Origin: Odontesthes bonariensis
Lineage: Eukaryota; Chordata; Actinopteri; Atheriniformes; Atherinopsidae
Length of the DNA: 64,000 nucleotides
Reading direction: 5' to 3'
Assembly: GCF_027942865.1 (NCBI RefSeq)
Contig: NC_134524.1
Location: 2,322,036 to 2,386,035, forward strand
The position numbers and the translations under genes are program-made. Below, one piece after another: positions 31,431 to 43,154 of the stretch. The number at the start of each line of letters is the position of its first letter. Within the stretch, counting starts at the first letter, position 1. The notes under the pieces are model-generated. The model saw only the letters and a program-made list of their open reading frames with translations, ran no database searches and was not told the DNA's origin.

Positions 31431-31930
31431 TTGTTCTATATGTCCCCAGCTACCTCTGTGGTGATTTTCAAGTCATTTCACTGCATCATCTTTTAATAAT
31501 CTGATGCTGAAATCATACCCAATGCATGATGTATATGGCCATATTAAAATATTCATAAAAAATAAAAAAAACTGAATATTGATCAATCTAATATAGCAAT
31601 CAGATTTAACATATTCAAAACTGAACATATTTAAAAATTATTTAACAGAACTATGTATGAGTGAAGATCACATAATGAGGACATTAGAGTTAAGACTAGT
31701 TTCACAACTCAAACTATCATTTCTTTTCCATCCTAATGCCTACACTGAACTGTCGATATAGTGTGGATATAGGTTTAAGGGTATAGGTCATCTATCTTAC
31801 TGTGTACAAGTTTATTTGCTGTGTAATATGAATGCAAACTTTTTCTAAAAAGCTGGAAAATTAAGTTTAACATGGAGATGTGAAACTTAAAAAAGGGAAA
31901 TAAGTCAAAAAATGAAGGAGTGCAGATAAA
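31431..31930. other. Unassigned AT-rich region
   Basis: No feature supported between the LINE fragment and the VNTR unit; contains two ataaaaaataaaaaa-type runs. Confidence 0.4.
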
Positions 31931-32002
31931 TAACACGCTGCATGCCACAGCTGGATCTTATCGTATGTGCTGACAGTTGCAGAGTCCATCAGTCGGACCA
32001 GA

Positions 32003-32425
32003 ATGGAGCTGAAGCAGGAGCAGAACCAGGAGCTGACCCAGGAGCAGAACCAGGAGCTGAACCAGGAGCTGAACCAGGAGCAGAACCAGGAGCAGAACCA
32101 GGAGCTGAACCAGGAGCAGAACCAGGAGCAGAACCAGGAGCAGAACCAGGAGCAGAACCAAGAACTGAAACAGGAGCAGAACCAGGAGCTGAACCAAGAA
32201 CTGAACCAAGAACTGAAGCAGGAGCAGAACCAGGAGCAGAACCAGGAGCAGAACCAAGAACTGAAACAGGAGCAGAACCAGGAGCTGAACCAAGAACTGA
32301 ACCAAGAACTGAACCAAGAACTGAACCAGGAGCTGAACCAGGAGCAGAACCAGGAGCAGAACCAGGAGCAGAACCCCTCCACCAGGAACAGAGCCCGCTC
32401 ATCCTCTGGGTCCACCGGGCCACAG
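32003..32425 (+). CDS. VNTR exon-like ORF, copy B
   Basis: ATG at 32003 (RTRMELKQEQNQEL context) opens 141 codons of (E/K)Q(E/N)-type repeats, then NPSTRNRARSSSGSTGPQ, and ends at the donor GGGCCACAG/GTCAGTG, phase 0. Higher-order homogenisation is visible (blocks of ELNQELNQELNQ and EQNQEQNQEQ). The upstream part (gttgcagagtccatcagtcgg) matches copy D. Confidence 0.4.
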
Positions 32426-32431
32426 GTCAGT

Positions 32432-32650
32432 GTGGAGGAGGTTTTTATTTTATTTCTTATTTATTTGGTTAGGACTCTGCACATTAATCAACATATCAGC
32501 AAAGCATCCATGTAAATATGCCGGAGTTAGCACAGCTGCTAAATTTCATCCGTTGTCCTCAGGCAGGTATCATAAAAACATACAGACAATACACCATGAC
32601 AAAAAACTAAAGAACAAACAAACAGAAAATATTTAGAAAGATTCACATCA
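32432..32650 (-). mobile_element. L2-like LINE 3' end, copy B
   Basis: Inverse of 2615-2825, with the same A-rich tail at the VNTR side and truncated at the same point by the repeat at 32655. Confidence 0.72.
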
Positions 32651-32654
32651 GAGT

Positions 32655-33077
32655 TAAAGGGACAGTTCGCCTCTTTTGACATGAAGCTGTATGACATCCC
32701 ATATCAGCAACATCATTTCTGAACATCTTCTTCCCCCCTGCTGCGTCCTGTGAGCAGAGTTCCAGCCTCGTTTTGGTGTTGATGAAAGTAGTCCGGCTAG
32801 TTTGCTAAGGTCCCGAAAATAAAGCGTTTTGCTTCTCAAAACAATATGCGTTCCAAAGAGTAATACATTTGCATCACAAAACCCTCCCTCCAGAAAAAGT
32901 CACAGCTCACATCGCTTGGCCCTATTTTCTCTCCCTTCGTATCACTGCCTGCTGTGTAAACCGTGCAGACCGAAGTGCAGCCCGAGCACTCCCCTGCTTC
33001 CGAGCAGCAAACACCGTAACAGCTGCGGCTATCGCTAGGTGGCTGTTAGCATTGATATGAAGGGAGGCAAAAGTAGT
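32655..33077. repeat. Dispersed repeat, copy B
   Basis: Inverse of 2192-2614; begins ttaaagggacagttcgcctc at the LINE joint. Confidence 0.65.
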
Positions 33078-33103
33078 GAGGGATACTCCATCATACTTAG
33101 CTG
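33078..33103 (-). pseudogene. BEL/Pao reverse-transcriptase sliver, copy B
   Basis: Inverse of the KYDGVSL sliver at 2166-2191, in the same order between the hAT and the dispersed repeat. Confidence 0.55.
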
Positions 33104-33372
33104 CCTTCCCTCTAATTTTTCATGTGTCTGGGCAAACACACCAGCTCCCTGAGCACACCGAGGAGCACTGTGAGCAGCATCAGATGTGCACGCTGTGGCC
33201 ACACACCTGTATCACACCTGTTCAACACCCTGGATCATAGCCAGTTACATGGCTTATTAAAAGAATCAAATCACAGCAGCAGTTTTCATTAGTTTACTTT
33301 TAATAAAAGCGATTTGGCCCACTTAAAATGAAAAAGACAAATATCTTGTTTTTCATGAGATGTGTTATCTGT
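33104..33372 (-). mobile_element. Partial hAT element, copy B
   Basis: Inverse match of about 1889-2165. It keeps the ccttccctctaatttttc terminus but is fused at its inner end to BEL/Pao gag (deletion joint near agataac). Confidence 0.65.
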
Positions 33373-34150
33373 CTCTGTCTCTACGAAGCTTACAATGTCG
33401 TCAAGTTTCGGAAGATGTTCTTCTTTTGTAATTTCATAGTTCTTATTTAACCATTTGGCCCTGAGGTCTGATGGTAGCTTGCCAATGATCTCAACCAATG
33501 TGCGGCGACCACTGAGCTCTTCCTCACACTTCATGGCAGCCAGCGTATCCTCACAGCCTCTCAGTTGGTCTGCGAAGTCTCTGAGTTGCACATCGTCTCT
33601 TATCTCCTTAAAGTTCAAAACCTTTCCTACCCAAGCTTGTGAGATGGAATGAGGATTTCTGAATCTTGTTCTTAGTCGCTCAAGTGCCTCCTTGCTACCC
33701 GCACTAGGATTGGGGTTGTATAAGCAGTGACTTATGGCATCTCGAGCCTTTCCTTCGGTGTACTGGTGTAGACGAGTTAACCTTTGTGGTGAAAACTCTA
33801 GCAATTGTGATATTGAATCCCTAGATATTGGTGAAAGCGACGGTTGTGTCATTGCAGGGATCCTGCCAGCTCTTGGTGTAGAATAGAAATCTGCAGTCAG
33901 GGCTTGCTTCTTTTGTGCATTGTGTAGCATCTGTGCATCTAGCTCGGCCTTGTGATGCATTGGCTGGAGTTCCAGTTCAAACTCCTCTTTGTTGTGTTGA
34001 AGCAGCACTTCAAAGTTTTCCTGTTCCCTCTTTCGCAGAGCTTGTAGCATCTCTAGCTCTCCTGACACAGAATTTTCATCATTTGTGTCGGCTTGAGGTT
34101 CATTGACTAAATCATTTTGGTTTTGACGTCTAACAGTATGAGGTGAATTT
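33373..34150 (-). pseudogene. BEL/Pao gag N-terminal region
   Basis: The minus strand reads an open frame of about 255 codons. It has a coiled coil (EMLQALRKREQENFEVLLQH) followed by the gag fold typical of BEL/Pao (LLEFSPQRLTRLHQYTEGKA, then LERLRTRFRNPHSISQAW and LPSDLRAKWLNKNYEI), stopping at FVETETDN. The zinc knuckles and polymerase that should follow are absent here but form the start of the window on the plus strand. The frame is continuous with the L1-like tail upstream and the hAT downstream (33289-34347). Confidence 0.8.
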
Positions 34151-37100
34151 TTCCAGTTTAAAATAACAAATGCTGTTATTCTCTCCATTTTATCCATTTC
34201 CATTGTGATGTCCATCCAGATGTTGACAGTGTGGCTCTCTTGTGATACCCATTTCCTGGTAATATTCTTTTTGCAAGCCATTAGCAGGATATTTATGAGG
34301 TGCTTATCTCTTTTCAGCCATCCCTCAGGTATGTGTCCGAAAAACATAGTCTTAATGTCGAGCGGTATTTAGGATTTGAAGATGTCCTGTAGGGCGTTGT
34401 GTATCTTTTTCCAATAGTCCTTCATGACCGGGCAGTCCCAGAAAATGTGATAATGGTTTGCATTTTGATTTCCACAGTTCCTCCAGCAGACTGAGGAGTT
34501 ATTGTCATCGTGAGGTTTCTGGGAGGGTGTAATAAAGCACCTAATCAGGCTTTTCCAGCCAAACTCCCTCCACTTCTGTGAGCTGGTACACACCCACTGA
34601 TACCTCCATATTGTTGTCCATTCTTCTTCAGATATAATTATTCATCCTTCCTTCTCCCATTCTGTTTTAATATATGAAGTTGAATGTGATTTCAAATTTG
34701 ACAGACTCTTATATAAACATGAAACAGTTCTATCAATAGTTTCTGAATTATAGGCTTTTGTAAACAGTTCAATCAAACATGTGCTAATCTTTGTTACATT
34801 TTTCATCTTCGTATCAACGTAGTGCCGCAGCTGCAGATATCCATAGAAGTCTTGTTTTTCTAATAAATGTGTCCATTTAAGCATTTCAAAACTGAGAATT
34901 TTTCCATCTTTCATTACCCTGCATAAGGCTGTTATACCCTTAGCTATCCAATCTTTGAATCTAGAGTCCAATTTATTAGGTGTAAACTCTGAGACGCACC
35001 ATTTAAGAACTGTCACTCTCGAGTTTATGTTCCTTTATGATAGTTTTCCATGTTTTAAGGGTCCATTTCACCCATGGGTTATCAATGTTATTTATGTGGG
35101 TTTGTAGGTTATTATCAGCCAAGATTGCCTGTATGGGAGTAAAGGGTATTAATTCCTCAATGTTTTTCCATTGAGCAGCATATGACGGGTTGCACCAGCA
35201 TATCACCGCTCTCATCTGCGCTGCAAAATAATCATTTCTAAAACGGGGTAAGCCCCATCCTCCCTCTTGTTTAGCCAGCTGTAAAGTTTTGAGGCGAACC
35301 CTTGGTCTTTTACCTTGCCATATATATCTGGATAGCATTTTGTCCCACTCGTTAAATTGGTTTTGGTTAATCTCTATTGGTAGGGTCTGAAATAGATGTA
35401 AAAATCTTGGTAATATATTCATTTTAATGAGTCAATTCTCAAACTAAGGCTGAAGAAAGGAATTAAGTTCCATCTTTCTATGTCATCCTTTATTATTATT
35501 TTATGTATGGGTAGATAATTGTGTTCTGATAATTTTGTGAGATCTTTTGGTAGGTTGATGCCTAAGTACTTAAGAGACTCTGTTTGCCATGCCAAGGGGT
35601 ACTTTTGATTTCTCCTGGTGGGCTATAATAATATGAGAGGAACTGAGTTTTACTGATATTGACTTTATATCCTGATAATTGACCGTACTGTTCAAATGAT
35701 TGCATCAATTTAGGCAGAGAGTATGTTATGTGCCCAAGATAGACCAAAATGTCGTCTGCATAACAGGCCAATTTATATTCCGTCCCTTTAATGGCGATTC
35801 CTTTGATGTCTTCATTTTGTATAATATACTGAGCTAGTGGCTCCAAATATAATGCAAAGAGTAGTGGTGACCAAGCGCAGCCCTGTCTGGAGCCCCTTTC
35901 TAGCGTAAAGCTATTTGATAAATATCCGTTGATTTTAATCCTAGCAGTAGGGTTGTCATATAGTGCCTGTATGGTTTTAATAATTGTATCGTGGAAGCCA
36001 AATCTATATAGGACTCTGTAGAGAAAATTCCAGTTGACCGAGTCAAAGGCCTTTTCAGCGTCTACGCTCATCACAACAGCTTTAATTTAATTTTTTTGTA
36101 TATGGTCCATAATATGTAGTGTCTTTCGTATATTGTCTTGTGGGTGGCGTTGGTGTATAAAACCTGTTTGATCGTTACGTATCAACGTTGGTAGAAACTC
36201 TTCTAATCGTCTGGCCATGATAGAGGTAAATAGTTTATAGTCTACATTAAGAACAGAGATTGGCCTAAAAGATCCACACTCCATTTTATCCCTGCCTTCT
36301 TTTGGTATGGCTGATATTACAGTAGCCTCCTTCCAGCTGGGTGGCGTTTGTGCCTTTTTTAAAGCCCAGTTCAATGTGGGAAGTAAAATAGGTATTAGTT
36401 CTTTTTTAAATTCCTTGTACCACTCTGCCATGTAACCATCAGATCCTGGTGACATGCTTAATTTAAGCCTACTAATTGCAGCTTTTAGTTCTTCTTCAGT
36501 TATATCCGCACTCATTATTTTGTTTTGTTCTCCATCTAGAGTGGGTAAATCTAGGGGATTCAGGAAGTTATCAATTTGGGTTACACTCCTACCTGGGACT
36601 TCAGAATATAGGGTTTTATAGAACATTTCAAAAGCTTCCTGAATTTCATTTTGTTTATTTTTTTATCACTTTTGTTCTTGGATGCCTAATTTTATGAATA
36701 GTATTTTCCGCTATCTTTTTTTTCAATTTCCACGCCAATACTTTCATAGATTTAGAGCCACTTTCATAGTTTCTCTGTTTCAGAAACATTAAGTTTTTTC
36801 TTGATTTCTTGTGTGGTCAGACTATTAATTTCGTTCCTGATGTTTATAATTTCTCTTAATGTATCCTGTGCCAGATCAAATTTATGTTTTCTTTCTAGTT
36901 CTAGTTCTTTTAGCGTGTTTTATAAATCCTCAAATTTTTTATTCCTATTTCTTTTCCTAAATGTAGGTATTGCTATAATTTTCCCTCTTAGAACAGCCTT
37001 CAAAGTATCCCATAACATGGGAGGTGAGACCTGTCGTTGAACTCTAAGAAGAGACTAATTTCCGATTTAATTTGTGCCTTAAAAGACGGATCATTCAGCA

Positions 37101-37860
37101 GGCTTGAGTTCAATTTCCATGTGTTATTTTTTGACCGCAGGTTAAAATCAACAGATAAGTATATTGGTGCATGGTCACTTACATCTATTGTCCCGATTCC
37201 ACATGTATGTATTTTATCTTTATCCTTCCCGAATGTTATGAAATAGTCTATTCTTGTATAGATAGAGTGAGGAGCAGAATAGTGAGTATAATCCCTTCTG
37301 TTCGGGAAAAAGTCTCGCCATATGTCAATTAATCCCACCTCTTCAAAAAGTGTGTTTACTTTCTTATATAGGGACTTCATATCACGTGTTTTTCTACTAG
37401 ACGAGTCTAGCTTTTGGCTGTAGATGTATATTTAAATCCCCTCCACAGACCAAAAGGCCTTCTGTTTCCGCTACCATAATATGAGTGATTTATTTTTATT
37501 TTTTTTGGAAGAAACTAATATCACTCCCTGGGGGTGGATAGATGTTCAATAGGGTGATTGGATTCCCATCTATCTGTCCCCTGACTAAAATAAATCTGCC
37601 CTGTTTATCCCCCATTTCGAATACTTTTTCAAAGTTTAGCTTGTTTGAGATGAGGGTAGCAACTGCTCTCCTATGTCCTGATTTGTATGAAGAAAAAAAC
37701 AGATTAGTGAAGCCCATTCTCTTTAATTTCACATGTTCCTTATCTGTCAAGTGGGTCTCCTGTAAATAAACTATATGGGCTTGTTCTGTCCTAATTTTAG
37801 ATAGGATTTTACTGCGTTTAATTGGATTCAACAGCCCATTGACATTGAATGAAATACTTT
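34151..37860 (-). pseudogene. L1-like LINE ORF2, degraded
   Basis: The minus strand carries, in order, an N-terminal endonuclease (SFNVNGLLNPIKR, VYLQETHLTDKEH near 37850-37500) and DVSDHAPIYLSVDF (37150). The polymerase follows, with [56 protein letters not shown] and YADDILVYL (36600-35700). The C-terminal CWRNCGNQNANHYHIFWDC is at 34500, and ACKKNITRKW with IWMDITMEMDKMERITA is at 34280-34170. Several stops and frameshifts make it inactive. It appears 5' truncated close to the ORF2 start and has no poly-A tail at the BEL/Pao joint. Confidence 0.88.
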
Positions 37861-37887
37861 ACTTTAATACTTTACTTTAATATTTTA

Positions 37888-39635
37888 CTTTGTCACCAGC
37901 CGTGTGTATTTATTTGTAAGTGTATCAGCAAAATGAGACATCATGACATTGCTCTTCTTTGCATTGAATTTAATGTCATACAAAAGACCATATTGAGTGC
38001 ATACCTTAAGAAGTTGTTGTAAACCAGCACTACATGGGCTCACAATGGCCTGGTCATCTGCATACATGAGATGGTTAATCACAGAGCTACCAATTAGACA
38101 GCCTGTAGAACACAAACTCAGCTGGACTGATAAGTCATTCATATACACATTAAATAGTGCAGGATAGGGGTGCAACGGATCAAAGAACTCACGGTTCGGA
38201 TCGTTCCTCGGATCAGCAAAAAAAAAAAAAAAAAAAAAAATAGACAAGGCAAATAAACATGTTTTTTCTTTTTGTTTATTAACACTTTTAAATTATTAAA
38301 TTGAAATATATAAAATCAACTCAAAGTGCACAATTAGCATCTTCTTTTCAACATAATCAAAGAAAAACAACTTTTTTGATCGCTTTATCCCGGTCGGATT
38401 GTGAAGGAAGGGGCTCCTTAAACACCGCGGTGATGAGCGGTTGTTCACCCGCTTTCGGTTTTACTCCTGTCGGTGAAACACCGGGGGGATGTCGCTACAT
38501 ATGCGTGGCCATGCCCGATGTGTTTCCACTGTTGTGTGGCTTTCTTGTGCCACAGTGCCTACACACCGTAACGGTTTTATCCACCAACCTCTTTCCTTCT
38601 TCATTAAATTTGACAGGGAAGCCAAAATGCTCCCAAACAGGGGATTTAAATGATGTGGGGCGTGAAGCTCTTCTGTTCCTCCGCTCGCCATGACCACACT
38701 GTGTTGCAGGTTAGGGGTTTTCTTTATGTTAGCTATCGCTATGTCAGCTACGTGTTATGTCTGTGTGGTAACCTAGGCGACAGGTTGGTGTGGCAGCGCG
38801 AGTATATGGAAACAGACGTAGCACTAGAGGCAGCAGTTATCGTTACAGTAGTCACCGAAGTCTAGCCTACTTTTATTTTCCATGCCCACTGTTCTACATG
38901 TTGTACGCTGAGGACAATAAATCACAAACGAGCCACAGGACTGTTTGCTTATTGAAGAGGGAACTGTTGCAGACTTTTACCCAGAGCGTGGAAAGTAGCT
39001 CTGTCCCTGGAATTAGCAGGAATGGTAACGGCTGTGTGAGGACTGAACATGCGCACAATTTTTTATTTTTTTTTCATAAATCAATCCGCGGATCATGTGT
39101 GTGCCGAACCGAAATAACTGATCCGAACGGATCACGGATCAATGATGATCCGTTGCACCACTAGTGCAGGAGATAGAAGCCCACCTTGGCGGACACCATT
39201 TGATACGTGGAATGGGGAGGATATTCCACACCCCCATTTTACACGCATTGTCTGGTGGCTGTACCAGTACACTAGGATCCTAATGATGACCTTAGGCTGT
39301 CAAAAGCCTTAGAGGCATCAAGAAAACACATAAAAACAGTAGAGTTCTGGTTAACATATTTGGCAACCATTTCCTTTAAAGCAAATATGCACATATCAGT
39401 GCCATGTTTCTTTTTAAAACCAAACTGATTATCTGCTGTTACTAGAAAAACATCAAGCCTTGTAATGAGGTTCATTCAGTTTCCCTGCTTTGTCCTTAAG
39501 AACTGGAACAAGCAATATAGACAAAAGTGACTCAGGTAGCACTCCATGGATAAGAAGTCCAGTAAAACACATTGCTAAAAGAGGGCAGAGTTTGTTGCTG
39601 CCATACTTAAGGTGCTCAGCACAGATTTGATCCAT
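37888..39635 (-). pseudogene. LINE reverse-transcriptase domain split by a hAT element
   Basis: It reads DQICAEHLKYGSNKLCPLLA, then VFMCFLDASKAFDSL and the VRQGGLLSP motif (near 39180), and then, after the 1-kb hAT, ALFNVYMNDLSVQL and HLMYADDQAIVSP (the YADD catalytic motif, near 38060). The hAT lies between the GGLLSP and ALFNVYMND blocks. Confidence 0.82.
38165..39163. mobile_element. Non-autonomous hAT element inside a reverse-transcriptase domain
   Basis: The ends are TAGGGGTGCAACGGATCA and, inverted, TAGTGGTGCAACGGATCATC. The exact octamer gtgcagga flanks it at 38157-38164 and 39164-39171. Subterminal CGGATC repeats, length 999 bp, no transposase. Confidence 0.93.
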
Positions 39636-39761
39636 GCCACACGTCTTATTATTATCTAGTGCTGATATTGCTTCAAGAATTTCTTCAGGTCTAGTTACAA
39701 AGTTTTCAGTTGAATCAATGCTATTTACTTCAAATTGATCATTCCTAATGCAATTAAACAG

Positions 39762-41040
39762 TTATTGGTAATGCTTACGCCATTTCTCAACAATATTGTC
39801 AGTACCTGACACCCCTTCTATATCAGAGGGGAGAGAGGTTTTGCAGTTGTTCAATGCTTTAACCTCTTTCCAAAAGTCATAATAATCATCATTCTGTAGC
39901 CTATTAGCAAGTGCATCAGCTCTAATGGTGCTTTCATGCCTCTTGATAAAACGAAAAGTATATTTTAATTTAGCGTTTGTGGCCTTTTTACTCTGAAACA
40001 GGGGACCTTGTCGTGGCCTACCTGCATCACACCAAAGTTTAAAAGCCTCTCTGGCTACAGTATGTAGATCCCTAACATGTTCATTCCATCTAGGTTTGGC
40101 ATTACTATGTATTTTACCTCTCTTTGTAGTTATAGGGGTGCTAGCTGCAGTAAGACTGCTGACAATGCCATCATACAAAGAGCATAATTCACGCCCATGG
40201 TCAGCATTCTTACAATTCATGTCCTGGCACAGCAATGCATTTTTAGGTAAATCAATTACACCCAACAGCTTGTCAGTAGAGGAGAAGTATTTGTACAATT
40301 CTTCCTCAGATACCTTTAACCAGTCTAATTTTCTAGCATCACTTGCATCATTGTGTGGAACCAAAGCAGGAACATTTTCAACATTCAGTGTCATAGATAT
40401 AGGCATATGATCAGAAATGGCCAAGTCATACTTGATCACCATATTAACCACTGAGGAATGAGCATCTGCTGTGTACACCAAATGATCAAGCCAGGAGGTA
40501 GTTTGCCAAGCATCACTCACATAAGTAAAACTACTGTCAGGCAGCAAGAGCCGGCTAGTTAAAAACCAATTATTATCATGACAAAACTCAGTCAAATCTC
40601 TGGTAAATAAGGCCATGCTATCAGATAAGTCAGCATTAAAATCACCAATAATATATACACATGTAGAATCACAATCTTCCATAAATGACTGTAAAAAGGT
40701 TAGTCTGCTTAAAAATTCATCTTCTGACTGGATAGATTCATAGGACATGCAAATGTTTATGATGATCATTCTTTTATTATCGACATTAATATCAAGGCCG
40801 ATGGCACATTCAGTCTCGTAACAGACACTATAGGGTCATACTCTTTGTTCCACAATATTGCAACGCCCCCAGGTATTCTACCACACACAATCCTTGTGCC
40901 GAGGTCAGTGGTGGACTCACCAGCTCCGTGGAAGTCTTTGTGCAGGGCATTCAGTTTTCCCAGGTCTTGTTTGGGGAGCTAAGTCTCTTGAAGACAGAGA
41001 ATGTCACACATATCTAACAAGCGGTTGACATTGAAATTTC
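39762..41040 (-). pseudogene. LINE endonuclease domain and linker
   Basis: It includes YIIGDFNADLSDS (GDFN motif), TSWLDHLVYTADAH (the xxLDH/Y motif) and LAISDHMPISMTLN (SDH motif), as in APE-type LINE endonucleases. A conserved linker (KPRWNEHVRDLHTVAREAFK) follows, a long uninterrupted frame of 335 codons. It is thus younger or better preserved than neighbouring LINE relics. Confidence 0.85.
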
Positions 41041-41100
41041 TTGCTTTATCAGCATCGCTATGCCCAGTCCGCAGTCCACGGGAGTTGTATGAAGCAATCC

Positions 41101-42226
41101 TCATTCATGTGTTTTGCGATAATCCATTACGGTCCTCTCCTTCATATCTGCACCTCTGATCTCAGAACAGTTGGACCCAACTGGGAGCGTCACTGGCACC
41201 GAAACGCCAGGCACTCTGCGTTGACGCGCCTCGTAATAGCGCCGAACAAACGAGCCCGTGGGCCAAAGTTCGGGGTCATACATCTCTGCCACCTCCTTAC
41301 ATTCCGCAGTGACTTGAAAGGAGCTAAATCTTCCCTGCAATGTATCTATCTTCCGACACTCTACTGCTCGCCCAAGTTTACTCTTGAGATAGTCACTGAG
41401 TGTATCAGCTTCAAGGCTAGGATCGAACCTCGTTGCAAAAACACTCACCATCTTCGTTTGGACTGCCTGTCCCGGTACCAAAGATGCCAGCTTTCTTGCG
41501 TAAGGGTTTATGGTGTGTTAAGTCCGTAGAAAGTTTTCTACTATCCAGTGTCGCGTTTTTCCGTGGTTTCTTCTCACTCACTTCCCAGTTCCACGGGAGT
41601 GAGTTAGGCAGTGCCAGTGCATGATCTGTGGGTACCACAGACGCAACAGTGTGGTTATCCATTGCTGAATTTCCTTCAGCGCCGTACTTCTCTGAAACTG
41701 TCCGCCTTGACGGTGCACGGTCCGTCTGGTCAACAGCACTTTCATTCCTGGTTGGAGGCCGGCTTCGGTTCTCTGCATTGGAAGCACTGGACTGCCTGGT
41801 GTCCCCAAGAAGGCCGCACGGCCTCTCCACTGCAACCATCCGTTTATCCAGAGATTCGGTAGCTGCGCGCAAACCTTCGCACGCGTCAACCTGCGCTTCC
41901 ATAACTTTTTGCATACCAGCAATGCTACAGTTGATTTGTTGCATTTTCCCCTTCAGCACTGACACATCAATGCTAGTGAATGAGACAGGAGGCAGTTCAT
42001 CCAGGAAGTGGGAGACGAATTTAGGATCTCCACATTCATTCAGTACTTTCAAGCACAATTTAACATTGTTTAGCTCCTTTTGTGCACCTTTGTGCGAGAC
42101 CAACCGCTGTGTCGTCTTGGTACAGACCTCGAATAGGACTTTCTTTGAAGATTCAATCCTCTCAGACGTGAAATGATTTGTCACCAATGTGACGATTTCA
42201 TCTTGGCTCAAAGTCCTCATTTTCAC
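41101..42226 (-). pseudogene. LINE ORF1 protein remnant
   Basis: Two overlapping frames (42226-41417 and 41481-41101) are one protein split by a frameshift near 41450. The N-terminal half (MKMRTLSQDEIVTLVTNHFT, then helical, with QMQQINCSIAGMQKV-like heptads) probably forms a coiled coil. The middle is Ser/Arg-rich and low complexity. The C-terminal part (SVFATRFDPSLEADTLSDYL, then TLQGRFSSFQVTAEC) resembles a small alpha/beta nucleic-acid-binding domain and ends WPTGSFVRRYYEARQ. Its role would be binding the element RNA. Confidence 0.65.
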
Positions 42227-42278
42227 AACAATAAAATTCAGAAGTTCATCTTCTATTATCAGCTTTCCATCAAGAGCA

Positions 42279-42845
42279 CGCGATAAAATTGTGATCTGAC
42301 AGGCCTGATAATAGATTAAAAGTCTTAGAGATTCTTTCAGGATTATTAGTAAATATTAGATCAAATGTTATATTTGACGTATTAGTTATTCTTGTCGCTC
42401 CTTTTATAATTTGTCAAATTATACTCATCCATCAACTGTTTAATATTTTTCCTGACTTGATGTCCCAGTTGATATTAAAATCAGCGAGTAGGATGATTTC
42501 CTTCTTTGAGTTTCAGTGATTTAAGATTGTCTTAAGATGATCATAAAACACATCCTTTGCTGAGGTGGATCCACACAAATCACAGTAAAAGACATTGCAG
42601 AGCAGAGTGATGCATTTAGACCAATACACACAGCGTTAACGTCTTTAGGCCACCTTATTAGTTCATGTTGAAACTTTTCTCTGACATAGATTAATACTCC
42701 CCCACCTCGCCCTGCTTCTCTAGCCTTTCTACATACATTATATCCTGGAATGCTGGTAGCTGCTGTAGATGATGATGAATGTGTCAACCAACTTTCACAT
42801 ATTCCAAGTATATCAATATTAGAGTCACTTAATAAATGTTCCATT
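42279..42845 (-). pseudogene. L2/CR1-group LINE endonuclease, copy 2
   Basis: Near-identical to 16580-17165 (MEHLLSDSNIDILGICESWL, GRGGGVLIYVREKF). Its left limit (gcacgcgataaaattgtg) is where the zinc-finger duplicon meets the second LINE, so it marks the duplication breakpoint. Confidence 0.82.
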
Positions 42846-43154
42846 TGCTCAGTTTGTGTTTTTCCTGGTTAAAAACAGCAAAGTGTTTCCTGGTTTCATC
42901 TCCTCTCTCTGAGCTGCAGAGTTTAATGCTTAAAAAGCTGAACGTGTGCAGAACACATCAGAGCACAGTGCTGATAGCTGAGGGCACTTATAAACGCACC
43001 CTCAGCATTCACGTTTGATCTGAGATATTGAGACCTGTGTGGCTCGGTCTGTCCAGCTCCAGTTAGAATATGTTGGTTAGCGTAAGTTAGCTTAGAGAAA
43101 TCTTTTGTGTGAACTTCAAAAGGATCTAAGTCTTCTTCCTCTCTGTCATTGCAG

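Larger units (their letters stand above)
37885..42245 (-). pseudogene. Second non-LTR retrotransposon (ORF1, endonuclease, reverse transcriptase), interrupted by a hAT
   Basis: ORF1 is 42226-41101, endonuclease about 41040-40330, linker 40330-39762, polymerase 39635-37888. The order and a long ORF1 suggest a Jockey/I-group LINE; the clade is not resolved. The 3' end is lost at the L1-like joint near 37880. Adjacent tactttactttaa repeats at 37853-37880 may mark the L1 insertion site. Confidence 0.82.

Noticed and set aside
41611..42176. Plus-strand ORFs of up to 182 codons opposite LINE ORF1
   Set aside because: The minus strand carries the recognisable LINE ORF1; the plus frames have no motif.
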